Shown here: positions 39,652 to 49,884 of the stretch, piece by piece | Position numbering within the stretch: the first letter of the stretch is position 1 | Layout of the letters: each line of letters starts with the position of its first letter | Source of the DNA: Aphelocoma coerulescens | Taxonomy: Eukaryota; Chordata; Aves; Passeriformes; Corvidae | Direction of reading: 5' to 3' | NCBI RefSeq assembly: GCF_041296385.1 | Contig: NC_091022.1 | Coordinates: 25,563,967 to 25,627,966 of the forward strand | DNA length: 64,000 bases | Made by a program: the position numbers and the translations under genes | The notes under the pieces: model-generated | What the model was told of the DNA's origin: nothing | The model's database searches: none | What the model saw: only the letters and a program-made list of their open reading frames with translations

Positions 39652-41504
39652 CTGAAGTGAAGAAGAGAAATCATCTGATTTGACAGCGTGTACGATAAAG
39701 ATCGCTGAACATAAAGCAAACAAGGAATTAATAATTTTAACAGAAGGAGATGCCATGGCAGCTGAAGTTCCCCTCACAAAACTGTAATCAAACAGCAATT
39801 AAAAAACAACGTGTTTACCATTTTCTCTGAAACCAAAAGAAGGTTAAACACCCAGTACTACACGTTAGATGTCAAGTGTCTGATACTTACTCAATTAGCT
39901 TTCTCACACAGTTAGTGGAGACAGTAAAAATTAAATTGAATTTTGTCACAAGTTCCTTTAATACAAACTTTACCTGAATTAGATATACACAGATTTGAAG
40001 CATATTTTTATCTGTTTAAGCTTTTATTTTAAAATTCTTACCCTTTAATATAAAAGATATAAATTAAAATAGGAGCCTATTTAATAGTTTGAATTATATG
40101 CATTTAGAGTTGCCTAAAGCTTCAAAAGAAGTGCAACTACATTCTTGAAAATTTGTATTTTCTTGGATCATGGTGAATTTACTAGTTCTTTAAAAAGTTA
40201 TAACCAAGAAATAGTGTTTAGTCGAGAAAAATAATACTCTTCCTGTCAGAAATTCTTATTCAAGCTGGAGCCAGTTGACATTAGCCCTAAATCTGAATGT
40301 TGCATGCACTCCTTCAGTTCAGAGGAACGGAGAAATAAAATGTCCAGCTTGCCTTTAAGCCTTTCCCTCTATACCCAACCACTGGATGGGTGAGGCCAAG
40401 GCTGTGTGTTTGTTTTGCTTTGATTTGAACTTGGCAGCACACAGAATACTCCTACCACTCCTCTGAACTCCCATTTGTGCAGCTGATAGTGGGACACGGC
40501 ATGGACTTGGCCCACACAAAGCCAGGCCTAATTCTCTAAGACTAATCTCAGCTTCATCAGAAGCAGGCGGTGCTGCTTCTGGCTTAGACCAGTTGTGAAA
40601 CTGGACCTTCACTGTAACACAAGCAAATCTGAGCTGCCATTCATAGATACTTTCAGGAGCAGTTTAAATTTTAAATCAAATCGCCCTTATTCAAGTCACC
40701 TTCACTGAAGCCACTTTTCTGACAACAACAATTTTCACTGATTTTTAATTCTTCTTCTGTCTCAATACATTTCATTTGCTAAATTTGGAAGAAGTTTCTC
40801 ATTGAAGTCATTAGCAATGCCACCAACAGGTCAAAGTCACCTAAGTGTCTTTGCACACAAGCCTTCCTGACAACCATTCCATTTTAATGATGCTGCACCA
40901 TTTTTCAATAGTACAGAAAAAAAGGGAGGACGTAAGAGTAACTCTACATGACAGCTTGTGCCAGAAATCCAAACCAAAATTCCAATCTGTGAGACCAGAG
41001 TGCTACTTCACCTTTAACTGTACTGATAGCCAAAGCAGCATTTCCAGATTAATGTAGGTGACAGCCCTTTCAACAAAAATCTGCATTTCCATTACTGTCA
41101 ATGATACAGTATGGAAACAATTAAAATTAATTGGTTTGGTTTAATAGTGTACCTTCTCTAACTTCACCTAGTTTTCACTGTCCTTAATTTTAAGTGTCAG
41201 CAACAAATGGAGAAGCCATCTTTCCATGTACAAATACACCAGGGACTGACATTTCACAGAACACAGCAGTTGATAATTGTTTCAGATTCAAGGAACTCTC
41301 AGCATCTACTGTCATACACCAAACCCACTCTTTACTCATACTTGATTAAAAATTTAATCAAGTTGTCAAGCACCCATGATACCTGCTTTAACCACAACAA
41401 AAGAATGAGAAAAGTTTGAAGTGAGCAGCACATGCAAAAATTGGAAGCAAGGCTATCAATATTAAATCTAGAAATTAAACTGCAAACAATTAAATTGTGC
41501 TAAC
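39652..41504 (-). other. SPATA6: SPATA6 intron 6
   Basis: GT-AG, phase 0. I see nothing else in it. Confidence 0.7.
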
Positions 41505-41585
41505 CTGTATGTGACTCCTTCCAGAGCTTAACAGACTGTCTGAAATAAGGGAGATTGTAGAAAATCTCAATTTTGGTGCAATTCC
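41505..41585 (-). CDS. SPATA6: SPATA6 exon 6
   Basis: This 81-nt exon encodes 27 residues (135-161), phase 0. The acceptor is CTCTCTTCTAG and the donor GTTAGC. It begins GIAPKLRFSTISLI, the conserved GIAPKLEFSTTS motif that ends the N-terminal SPATA6 domain. It is the first exon downstream of the retrovirus-bearing intron. Confidence 0.95.
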
Positions 41586-43530
41586 CTAGAAGAGAGACAA
41601 TAATTGAACATCCAACTCAAGATAAAGGGTATCAAAGAGGTAAATGTCACCTAATGTAACAAACCATTCCTAATTTTCAGCCATTTCCTTTGTTAATTTC
41701 AGCCTTTAATAAAGATAATTAGAAAAGACAGAACAGCAATGGTAAATGTCAAGATGCTAACATTTGCATTTCTGACAATTCAATTACAGATGATTACACT
41801 GCTTTTGTACAACAATTAAGGTCTGACTTTTATTTGAATACCTTTTTTTTTGTCAAAAGCACTTTTAAAGATTTTTCATGCCATGCTATGTGGCATAAAT
41901 AAAAATTTCAGTCATGCTCTAGAAGTTTCACTAATGCTAACTTTGTAAACTTGTCTGAGAATAGTCTCAGTTGTGCCATCTCTTTTGTAAAAACATTTTG
42001 TTTAATCAGTCAATCACACTGCAAATAACTATTCATTTGTAACAGTATGACTAAGAATACCCTTCATTCCTTAATCTTTAGAATAGTCTGATTTCTGTGG
42101 ATGTCTCCCTTGTTCCATAACCACGTTCCACTCCCTCACAATCCCCTCCTGCCCACAGGGCAGCCCTAGTTTGTCCCACTTGGAATCAGCGGGGTCCAGC
42201 TGGGCCTCAAGCACAGCAAGCACGGAGTAATGGCCAGCACGTCCCTCCATTTTCACATCATTAACAGCTTCTGCTCCACTCACCTGCTTTTACTACAGCC
42301 ATGGCTAGGAACGTAACACCTCAGAAAACTATTGCCTTTCAAATTCACTGAGCATTGGTCAATGCATTCAAAATTTACTGGGTGTAAAGGACAGGGATTA
42401 TGACGCACAAGCATTATATCCCAAACAGCAGCATCAAAAAAGGCATAAAAGAACTAAATGCCACGTATGCTATAAACACGTGGCAATCATCTATGTGCAT
42501 CTTATAGACCTCTGCAGAACTCAAGAGAGAATCAAGTGCCCCTAGAAATTTCTACCCTCTCTTCTTTCAACATGGACAGAATTTTCTGCCTGAGGCATCT
42601 CAGTGCATGGGCATTTGTGCACGTGAACATACAAAATCACTGAGACATGAAAAGGAGCTGGGTGTGTTTGTGACTGTCCCACATTTGTAAAAATTAGCAG
42701 GAACTTCATGAGTGAAGTCTATTGATGAACCAAACTATTCTCTACCACCTGCCTAAACACTGATTTCCCATTAGGGAATATGATCTGGCCCCAGGATAGA
42801 TTATGGAAATGTAAAGACAAAAATGCCAAGAAAGCTCAGTCATAGCAATTAACAGAGTCCAGGATTCAATCAAGTCAAGTTATGGCATATAAAAGAGGTT
42901 TTAAATCTGATCATCTTTAATCAACTCATTTTTACTACTAATGAATTGTCAAGTGCTATCAACAATTTAAAAAAGGACACATCAGAATTAGTATGTCTAC
43001 TATAAAACGCAACAATAGAGCACCTACTGCTCTTACAGAGATTGAAAATGATTACAAAATTCTTAAGAGCTCATACCTAAAAAATGACACAAACCATGGT
43101 TTCTTCAGAGAAATAGTCTGTGGAGAGGGAATATAGGATGGCATTCGAATGCACAGGCATGGATATGTCAAAAGCATCTCAAAGGCCAGAAGCCATCAAA
43201 GGACTTGCTCTGTTTTTTGCATTTACCAAACTAGGTATTGCTGAAGGATATTCAACACAGAATTACACGAAGACTGTCATATTGCCCCAAACACATCTGT
43301 AAATGAAAATCCAGCCAGAAGGTTTTTGGGATCTCTTCTGCTTCTGGCTTAGTGGTATCTACAGCATTGAGCAGTCCTGCACCAATCATTAAACAGAAGG
43401 GACATAATAGCAATTTGATCATAGAAAAAGTACAAAGGTGGTTCATGTTTACAAGAATACAAGTCTAATATGTGCTTTTGACTGTAAGGAGTATGAGTAC
43501 AACTCTAGCTTAAAAAAGCATATATGAATA

Positions 43531-43678
43531 TGTCTCGGTTTGAAAGACAGGTGTCTGCTAAGGAAGGCAGAAGCCTCCCTTGGAGTGGCAGATGTAACCC
43601 CTTTCCCTCTGAGTTATTATAATTTTGAAATCAAGGGTCTTTAGGCAAAGATGTGGGAAAATAGGAATAACAGTTCTT

Positions 43679-43712
<34 letters not shown>

Positions 43713-44445
43713 CTAGTCAAACAAAACAACAACAACTATGACAGTAACAGCAAACACAAACCCAGTCCCAGCCTTCTCGGCTGTCAGGCTATTTCCCCTC
43801 GGGTGCAGTTCCGCTCGCAGCCGGCAGGGATCGCTGGCGGCTCCCGGTGAGCAGGGCAGGTGCGATGGTTCCCCCGCGGCTGCAGGGGGCGCTCCGGAGC
43901 GAGCTCAGGAAGCACGCGGCTGCTCTGATGCCCTGGGATCCCGGGGAAGGATGGAACAAAGGAGCTTCACAAACCGGTGGGCAGCTGGTCCCGGAGTCTC
44001 GGAAACAGCAGGCTGGACTGGTAGGCTGGAGCGGCAGGCACAAACACAAATCCCGGGTGGCAGACGAGATGTATCCAAAAGGGGAACCCCCCGGGGCTCC
44101 AGGCAGGCAGGGTAAGCACGGCTACAGCGTAGCGAAGGCTCGAAACAGCAGCGGGGCGGGCGGCCACAGCCCAGCCTCCAGCAGGGCAGGGAAAAGCAGC
44201 TTTGGGATCCCCGGTGTTGTTCCCAGCAGAAGGAAAGACGCCGAAAACGGGAACCAGCAGCTCCTTTCTCTGCACCTTCTCCCTCCAGACGCTGAGAGCG
44301 AACTGAACTGCCCGCCAGGTGAGAACAAAAGCCTGGCCGGGCCCTTTTGTCTTTCTTAAGTATGGCTATTTATCTCCTAGCAACATGCTATGGAAAAAAT
44401 TCCTTTAACAGAAAAAAAAACTAGGACTAAACTGAAACCCCAACA
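43531..44445 (-). repeat. 3' LTR of the ERVL provirus
   Basis: In proviral orientation it starts TGTTGGGGTTTCAG and ends AACCGAGACA, giving the standard TG...CA ends. Contents, on + coordinates: a CpG-rich block (about 43790-44345), a (TA)15 run (43682-43711) that could serve as the TATA element, and an AGTAAA (43677-43682) just beyond it. No canonical AATAAA or ATTAAA is present in the sense direction, so how the transcript is polyadenylated is not obvious. The open frames inside (about 170, 125 and 102 codons) lie in the CpG-rich part and look like chance. Confidence 0.95.
43682..43711. repeat. (TA)15 microsatellite inside the 3' LTR
   Basis: Thirty bases of perfect TA. The identical array, with the same length, is at 50059-50088 in the other LTR. 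Confidence 0.97.
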
Positions 44446-44449
44446 TTAT

Positions 44450-44468
44450 CCACCCCGAATTTTTTTCC
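44450..44468 (-). promoter_or_regulatory. Polypurine tract of the ERVL provirus
   Basis: In proviral orientation GGAAAAAAATTCGGGGTGG lies four bases (ATAA) before the 3' LTR. Purines dominate, with two T interruptions. This is the expected plus-strand primer. Confidence 0.75.
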
Positions 44469-44581
44469 ATACTAACATGTTACATGAAACTTAACTTTTT
44501 AACCATATAAATACAAGCATCACCTAAATTATATACATATGTACATGCTGATACTGATACAAGTACAGAGCCATGGGTAGT

Positions 44582-47500
44582 TCACCCTAAAACAAGGTCC
44601 CCTTGCGGTATGCATCGGGTCTCTCCATCCCTTTGCATCACCCACCAGGTACAACCTGGTCCCTGAGCAAAAACAACCCCACGGATGGGTTTGTCTTTGC
44701 TCAAGGCAGACTTTACCCAAACAGTTTTTCCAAGCATACCTCTCATGTGCACCACTGGAACCTTATCCCCATCTGTTGTTTGTAGGGGTTCGGATTGGGC
44801 AGGGCCGGCTCGGCTGGTGGAGCCTCGGGTGTTAACTAACCAGGTGGCTTTTGCTAAATGCACCTCCCAGTTTTTGAAACTCCCCCCACCCAGTGCCTTC
44901 AAGGTGGTTTTAAGCAGTCCATTACACCGCTCAACCTTCCCAGCTGCTGGTGCATGGTAAGGGATGTGGTACACCCACTCAATGCCATGTTCTCTAGCCC
45001 AGGTGTTTATAAGGCTGTTCTTGAAGTGAGTCCCATTGTCAGATTCAATCCTCTCAGGGGTACCATGCCTCCAAAGGACTTGCTTTTCAAGGCCCAGGAT
45101 GGTGTTCCGGGCAGTAGCGTGAGGCACAGGGTAGGTCTCCAGCCATCCTGTGGTGGCTTCTACCATTGTGAGCACATGGCGCTTGCCTTGGCGGGTTTGA
45201 GGCAGTGTGATGTAATCAACCTGCCAGGCCTCCCCATACTTGTATTTGGACCACCGCCCACCATACCACAGGGGCTTCACCCGCTTGGCCTGCTTGATCG
45301 CAGCGCATGTCTCACAGTCATGGATGACCTGGGAGATACTGTCCATGGTCAGATCCACCCCTCGGTCTCGTGCCCACTTATAGGTGGCATCTCTGCCCTG
45401 ATGGCCTGAGGCATCATGGGCCCATCGAGCTAGGAACAACTCTCCTTTATGTTGCCAATCCAGGTCTATCTGGGACACCTCTATTTTCGCAGCCTGATCT
45501 ACCTGCTTGTTATTACGATGTTCTTCATTAGCCCGGCTCTTGGGAATGTGAGCATCTACATGACGGACCTTCACAGATAGCTTCTCTACTCGAGCAGCAA
45601 TGTCTTTCCACTCCTCAGCAGCCCAGATTGGTTTTCCTCTGCGCTGCCATTTTGCCTTATTCCACCTTTCCAGCCAACCCCACAGAGCATTGGCTACCAT
45701 CCATGAATCAGTGTAAAGGTAGAGCTTTGGCCACTTCTCTCTTTCAGCAATGTCCAGAGCTAATTGAACGGCTTTGAGTTCAGCAAATTGGCTCGATCCA
45801 CCTTCTCTTTCCGTAGCCTGTGCAACTTGTCGTATGGGGCTCCATACAGCGGCTTTCCATTTCCGGCTAGCGCCTACAATTCGGCAGGAACCATCAGTGA
45901 AGAGGGCATATTGTTTTTCACTCTCTGGTAGCTCGTTATACGGTGGGGCTTCTTCGGCACGCGTCACCTGCTCCTCTTCTTCTTCAGAAGATAACCCAAA
46001 AGTCTCACCTTCTGGCCAGTTCGTAATTATTTCCAAGATCCCAGGGCGACTTGGGTTTCCAATTCGGGCGCGCTGCGTGATGAGGGCGATCCATTTGCTC
46101 CAAGTAGCATCGGTGGCGTGATGCGTGGAGGGAACCTTTCCTTTGAACATCCACCCCAGCACCGGTAGTCGGGGTGCCAGGAGGAGTTGTGCCTCAGTTC
46201 CAATTACCTCTGAGGCAGCTTGGACTCCTTCATAAGCTGCCAAGATTTCTTTCTCTGTGGGAGTGTAGTTGGCTTCGGACCCTCTGTAGCTTCGGCTCCA
46301 GAATCCCAGCGGTCGGCCCCGAGTCTCACCAGGCACCTTCTGCCAGAGGCTCCAGGACAGACCATTGTTCCCGGCTGCAGAGTAGAGCACGTTCTTCACC
46401 TCTGGTCCTGTCCTGACTGGGCCAAGGGCTACGGCGTGAGCGATTTCCTGCTTGATCTGGGCAAAGGCTTGCTGCTGTTCAGGGCCCCAGTGGAAATCGT
46501 TCTTCTTTCGGGTAACCAGGTAGAGAGGGCTCACAATCTGGCTGTACTCAGGAATGTGCATCCTCCAGAAACCTATGGCGCCTAGGAAAGCTTGTGTTTC
46601 CTTCTTGTTGGTTGGTGGAGACATCGCAGTGATCTTATTGATGACCTCAGTGGGAATCTGACGCCGTCCATCTTGCCACTTCACTCCCAGGAACTGGATC
46701 TCTCGGGCAGGCCCCTTGACTTTGCTCTTCTTGATGGCGAAACCAGCTTTTAGGAGAATTTGGATTATTCTCTCTCCTTTCTCAAACACTTCTGTTGCGG
46801 TGTTCCCCCACACAATGATGTCATCAATGTACTGCAGATGTTCTGGGGCCTCACCCTTTTCCAGTGCAGCCTGGATCAGTCCATGGCAGATGGTGGGACT
46901 GTGCTTCCACCCCTGGGGCAGTCGGTTCCAGGTGTACTGCACACCCCTCCAGGTGAAAGCAAACTGGGGCCTGCACTCTGCTGCCAGAGGAATGGAGAAA
47001 AATGCATTGGCAATGTCAATGGTGGCATACCACTTTGCTGCTTTGGACTCCAGCTCATACTGGAGCTCCAACATGTCGGGCACAGCAGCGCTCAGCGGTG
47101 GAGTCACTTCATTCAAGCCACGATAGTCCACAGTCAATCTCCATTCCCCATCAGACTTGCGCACAGGCCAAATGGGGCTGTTGAAGGGTGAGTGGGTCTT
47201 GCTGACCACCCCTTGGCTCTCCAGCTCACGAATCATCTTGTGGATGGGAATCACAGCATCTCGATTTGTCCGATACTGCCGGCGGTGCACTGTCGAGGTG
47301 GCAATTGGCACTCGTTGCTCTTCCACTTTCAGGAGCCCAACTGCAGAAGGATTCTCAGACAGTCCGGACAGGGTGTTCAACTGCCTAATGCCCTCTGCCT
47401 CCACAGCAGCAATCCCAAACGCCCACCTGAGTCCCTTTGGGTCTTTGTAATAGCCATTCCGGAGGAAGTCTATGCCCAGAATACACGGGGCCTCTGGGCC

Positions 47501-47764
47501 GGTCACAATCGGATGCTTTTGCCACTCCTTCCCAGTCAGGCTCACCTCAGCTTCCAAAAGGGTCAACTGCTGTGATCCCCCAGTCACCCCAGCAATGGAT
47601 ACAGGTTCTGCCCCCACATGTCCCGATGGCATTAAAGTACACTGTGCCCCAGTATCAACCAATGCATCATATTTTTGTGGCTCTGATGTGCCAGGCCATC
47701 GGATCCACACTGTCCAGAAAACCCGGTTCTCCCGTGCCTCTTCCTGGCTAGAGGCAGGGCCCCT
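44582..47764 (-). CDS. pol: ERVL pol: protease, reverse transcriptase, RNase H, integrase (intact frame)
   Basis: This open frame of 1060 codons begins directly after the gag UAG, in the gag frame, and ends at TGA 44584-44582. Numbered from the first residue after the stop, it holds an aspartic protease with DTGAQ at about 37-41. Reverse transcriptase follows, with the first aspartate at about 250 and YIDD at about 312-315. RNase H acidic residues lie at about 624, 662, 686 and 756. Integrase has a zinc-binding H-H-C-C (about 783, 788, 817, 820) and catalytic D, D, E (about 850, 909, 945). All catalytic residues I looked for are present and there is no internal stop or frameshift. Phrases such as FWRMHIPEYSQ and HHATDATWSKW are typical of ERVL elements. 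The dUTPase domain known from mammalian ERVL pol is not seen. Pol is presumably made as a Gag-Pol fusion by readthrough of the UAG. Confidence 0.94.
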   Translation of the reverse strand, partial: RGPASSQEEARENRVFWTVWIRWPGTSEPQKYDALVDTGAQCTLMPSGHVGAEPVSIAGVTGGSQQLTLLEAEVSLTGKEWQKHPIVTGPEAPCILGIDFLRNGYYKDPKGLRWAFGIAAVEAEGIRQLNTLSGLSENPSAVGLLKVEEQRVPIATSTVHRRQYRTNRDAVIPIHKMIRELESQGVVSKTHSPFNSPIWPVRKSDGEWRLTVDYRGLNEVTPPLSAAVPDMLELQYELESKAAKWYATIDIANAFFSIPLAAECRPQFAFTWRGVQYTWNRLPQGWKHSPTICHGLIQAALEKGEAPEHLQYIDDIIVWGNTATEVFEKGERIIQILLKAGFAIKKSKVKGPAREIQFLGVKWQDGRRQIPTEVINKITAMSPPTNKKETQAFLGAIGFWRMHIPEYSQIVSPLYLVTRKKNDFHWGPEQQQAFAQIKQEIAHAVALGPVRTGPEVKNVLYSAAGNNGLSWSLWQKVPGETRGRPLGFWSRSYRGSEANYTPTEKEILAAYEGVQAASEVIGTEAQLLLAPRLPVLGWMFKGKVPSTHHATDATWSKWIALITQRARIGNPSRPGILEIITNWPEGETFGLSSEEEEEQVTRAEEAPPYNELPESEKQYALFTDGSCRIVGASRKWKAAVWSPIRQVAQATEREGGSSQFAELKAVQLALDIAEREKWPKLYLYTDSWMVANALWGWLERWNKAKWQRRGKPIWAAEEWKDIAARVEKLSVKVRHVDAHIPKSRANEEHRNNKQVDQAAKIEVSQIDLDWQHKGELFLARWAHDASGHQGRDATYKWARDRGVDLTMDSISQVIHDCETCAAIKQAKRVKPLWYGGRWSKYKYGEAWQVDYITLPQTRQGKRHVLTMVEATTGWLETYPVPHATARNTILGLEKQVLWRHGTPERIESDNGTHFKNSLINTWAREHGIEWVYHIPYHAPAAGKVERCNGLLKTTLKALGGGSFKNWEVHLAKATWLVNTRGSTSRAGPAQSEPLQTTDGDKVPVVHMRGMLGKTVWVKSALSKDKPIRGVVFAQGPGCTWWVMQRDGETRCIPQGDLVLG

Positions 47765-47770
47765 CTAGCC
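47746..47770 (-). promoter_or_regulatory. Perfect 9-bp hairpin enclosing the gag UAG stop
   Basis: GGCTAGAGG and its exact reverse complement CCTCTAGCC flank a seven-base loop. In proviral RNA the 5' arm contains the last gag codon (GGC), the UAG and AGG. The site lies at the in-frame gag-pol boundary, where readthrough-type retroviruses carry structured RNA. The inverted repeat is directly visible. A role in readthrough is inferred, and the placement (stop inside the stem rather than upstream of it) is atypical. Confidence 0.6.
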
Positions 47771-49789
47771 CTGGTTATCATTCTTTCCCTGGGCATACAT
47801 ACTAGAGGTACCTTCGAGGGGATCTGACATATCATCCTCCTGTCTGTAATACCTGGCAGCTCGGTCACGGGAGGCTGAGGCTACTTTCACCTTAGCGGAA
47901 CCCCCTCGGTTAGTGCCTCCCTCCTTGAGTTCACGCACCCGCGCTGCCAGGACAGAAGTGGGTTTCCCATCCCACCTTCTCATGTCTTCCCCATGCTCAC
48001 ACAGGAAAAACCAGAGCTCAGCTCGTGGGGTGTACCCTCTCTCTCTCGCAGGGGGACGACGGGCTCTGACCTGGGGGCCTGTGACTCGCACTGGTGCCAC
48101 ACTGACCTTCCTCATCTCCTCCATCTCCTCCCTCATTTCCTTCCTCATCTCCTTCATCTCCTCTTTGAGGTCCTGGACCACAGCAGAGACATGAGCTTTC
48201 AGTGGACCATTGACCATGCTGTCATAATTCCTGAGCTTGTTGGCAACAGAGCCCACTGTTTCTCGGTTATTGTCAGCATCAATGGTTGCAATGAAGGTGG
48301 TGTATTGCGATGGCCCTAGTCTTGCCAGGTTCCACATCATCTGTCCTGTGCACCTGACCTTATCGGGGTCATTACCGTGCTGTCCATCCCTCCCAAAGAG
48401 TACCTCTAATACTGCCACCTCTCTTAGCTGTTGGATCCCTTCCTCAAGTGTCTTCCACTGCATTCTATGATGATACTCCTGCATTCTCTCTTTGTGAATG
48501 AACCTTTCTCTCACACTCATTAAGAGCCGGTCCCAGAGAGAAAGGGGTCCTGGCTCCCTCACAAATATCTGGTTCACACCTGGGTCCTGGGTCAACGATC
48601 CCAGATACCTTGCCTCACCACTATCCAGTTGCACACTTGTGCCCATGAGGTCCCAAACCCGAAGCAGCCAGGTGGTATAAGGCTCACGCCCCCTTCGCAC
48701 AATGTCGTCTCGCATACCACGGAGACTGTCGTACGACAGGGACTCAATGATGATTTCTGGCTCTGGCTCCCCTGCTGGTTGTGAGGGCCCTGGTTCCCCA
48801 TCATCATTAACTGGTCGTACTGATTTGGTCTTACACTTCCTCCTTTGCACAGGGGCGACTGCTGCTGGCTGTACTTGTCCTTGGGGTTCAGCTGAAACCT
48901 GGGCGGTTGTAACATCCGTGGGTTCCGCTGCTGCACCGTCGGACTCACCCTCTTTGGGGCAGGGAGAGGTTTTTTCACTAGCTGAGGAGGTGTATTCCCT
49001 TAGCAATTGGCATATCTCCTGGCGCACCTGACCCATCTCCTGGCACATCTCCTTGCGCACCTGGCCCATCTCCTGGCACATCTCCTGCATCCCTTTCGCC
49101 AGTACCCCCACCCATTTTGGGTAGTCCATTTCTGAGGTGGGCTGTTGGGTGGTATCAGGCTGTGGGGCAGGGTCTCTAGTGTCTGGGGCTGTGTCAGGCT
49201 CTGGGGCTGAATCAGGCTCTGGGGTAGGATCTCTAGTGTCTGGGGCCGTGTCAGGTTCCGGGGCAGGATCAGGCTCTGGGGTAGGAACTCTACTCTCTGG
49301 GGCCATGTCAGGTTCTGGGGCAGGGTCAGGCTCTGGGGCAGGATCTCTAGTCTCTGGGGCTGGTGTCTGGGTAGTTATCCAAGCCAGTCTCAACTTATCC
49401 TTGAATGCTAAATAGAGTAGGCCTACCAGCAGCAGGTGGTTAGTATTCAGAAGGAATCTAAACCCTTCAAAAATTGATGGGGTGGGTCCAAAGAACTGGT
49501 TGAGGGGTTGGGGGAAAACTTCCCCTGGTGTCATTTCCTCACAGAAGGTACCATTGTTAACATAACCCCAAAAACATGCGCTCAGTGTGTGATAGCCATT
49601 TATCCACGTGCCCACATTCCGGAGGAAGTTAAAAACCCATGAATTCCTCACCTTCTCGACCCACAGCACGAGCTGGATAACAGCAATGGTAGCCTTAGTG
49701 AGAGGACCCATATTCAAGTAGGGAGCTGCAAAGGGGAAGAATATAGCCACGGCCACATGCCACCCGAACCAGGGCAAAGTAGACCACAT
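47765..49789 (-). CDS. gag: ERVL gag with hydrophobic N-terminal domain (intact frame)
   Basis: This is the structural polyprotein of the provirus, 674 residues from the first ATG (49789) to UAG (47767-47765). The frame is open for 11 more codons upstream but without an ATG. Residues 1-140 are hydrophobic, with candidate membrane segments at about 10-26, 32-45 and 112-129. Residues 142-212 form a proline/aspartate/glutamate-rich array of 19-residue repeats. Residues 223-266 contain a repeated EMCQEMGQVR coiled-coil-like stretch. Residues 350-530 are capsid-like, with an SLRGMRDDIVRRG start and YTTWLLRVWD as in ERVL Gag. Residues 540-561 are a charged coiled coil, and the tail is basic with WDGKPTSVLAARVREL. 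No CCHC zinc knuckle is present. The N-terminal membrane-like part is not what I expect of a typical Gag. Confidence 0.88.
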   Translation of the reverse strand: MWSTLPWFGWHVAVAIFFPFAAPYLNMGPLTKATIAVIQLVLWVEKVRNSWVFNFLRNVGTWINGYHTLSACFWGYVNNGTFCEEMTPGEVFPQPLNQFFGPTPSIFEGFRFLLNTNHLLLVGLLYLAFKDKLRLAWITTQTPAPETRDPAPEPDPAPEPDMAPESRVPTPEPDPAPEPDTAPDTRDPTPEPDSAPEPDTAPDTRDPAPQPDTTQQPTSEMDYPKWVGVLAKGMQEMCQEMGQVRKEMCQEMGQVRQEICQLLREYTSSASEKTSPCPKEGESDGAAAEPTDVTTAQVSAEPQGQVQPAAVAPVQRRKCKTKSVRPVNDDGEPGPSQPAGEPEPEIIIESLSYDSLRGMRDDIVRRGREPYTTWLLRVWDLMGTSVQLDSGEARYLGSLTQDPGVNQIFVREPGPLSLWDRLLMSVRERFIHKERMQEYHHRMQWKTLEEGIQQLREVAVLEVLFGRDGQHGNDPDKVRCTGQMMWNLARLGPSQYTTFIATIDADNNRETVGSVANKLRNYDSMVNGPLKAHVSAVVQDLKEEMKEMRKEMREEMEEMRKVSVAPVRVTGPQVRARRPPARERGYTPRAELWFFLCEHGEDMRRWDGKPTSVLAARVRELKEGGTNRGGSAKVKVASASRDRAARYYRQEDDMSDPLEGTSSMYAQGKNDNQG
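49173..49365. repeat. 57-bp tandem repeat within gag (19-codon units)
   Basis: TCTCTAGTGTCTGG-like anchors recur at 49173, 49230, 49287 and 49344, an exact 57-base period. This preserves the reading frame and encodes the PEPDxAPEPD-type array of Gag. Confidence 0.92.
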
Positions 49790-49884
49790 AGTGCTGCCTA
49801 CCAAGGTTCCTATATCCAACACACCAAATTAAGTTATCCAGGAACTGTTATTCCTTTTTCACCTCTCTCTCTTAATGCCCTCAG

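Noticed and set aside
43847..44359. 170-codon open frame on the + strand in the LTR, repeated at 50224-50736
   Set aside because: It is antisense to the provirus, lies in the CpG-rich block where stops are rare, and resembles no protein I know. Its exact repetition simply reflects LTR identity.
44446..44581. Hidden env or accessory gene between pol and the 3' LTR
   Set aside because: Only 136 bases are available, and these hold the polypurine tract.
47700..47770. Ribosomal frameshift site between gag and pol
   Set aside because: Gag and pol are in the same frame with one UAG between them, so no frameshift is needed. No slippery heptamer is required or evident.
44858..48470. Several open frames of 90-183 codons on the + strand opposite pol and gag
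   Set aside because: They are antisense shadows of the intact - strand pol and gag frames and show no motif of their own.
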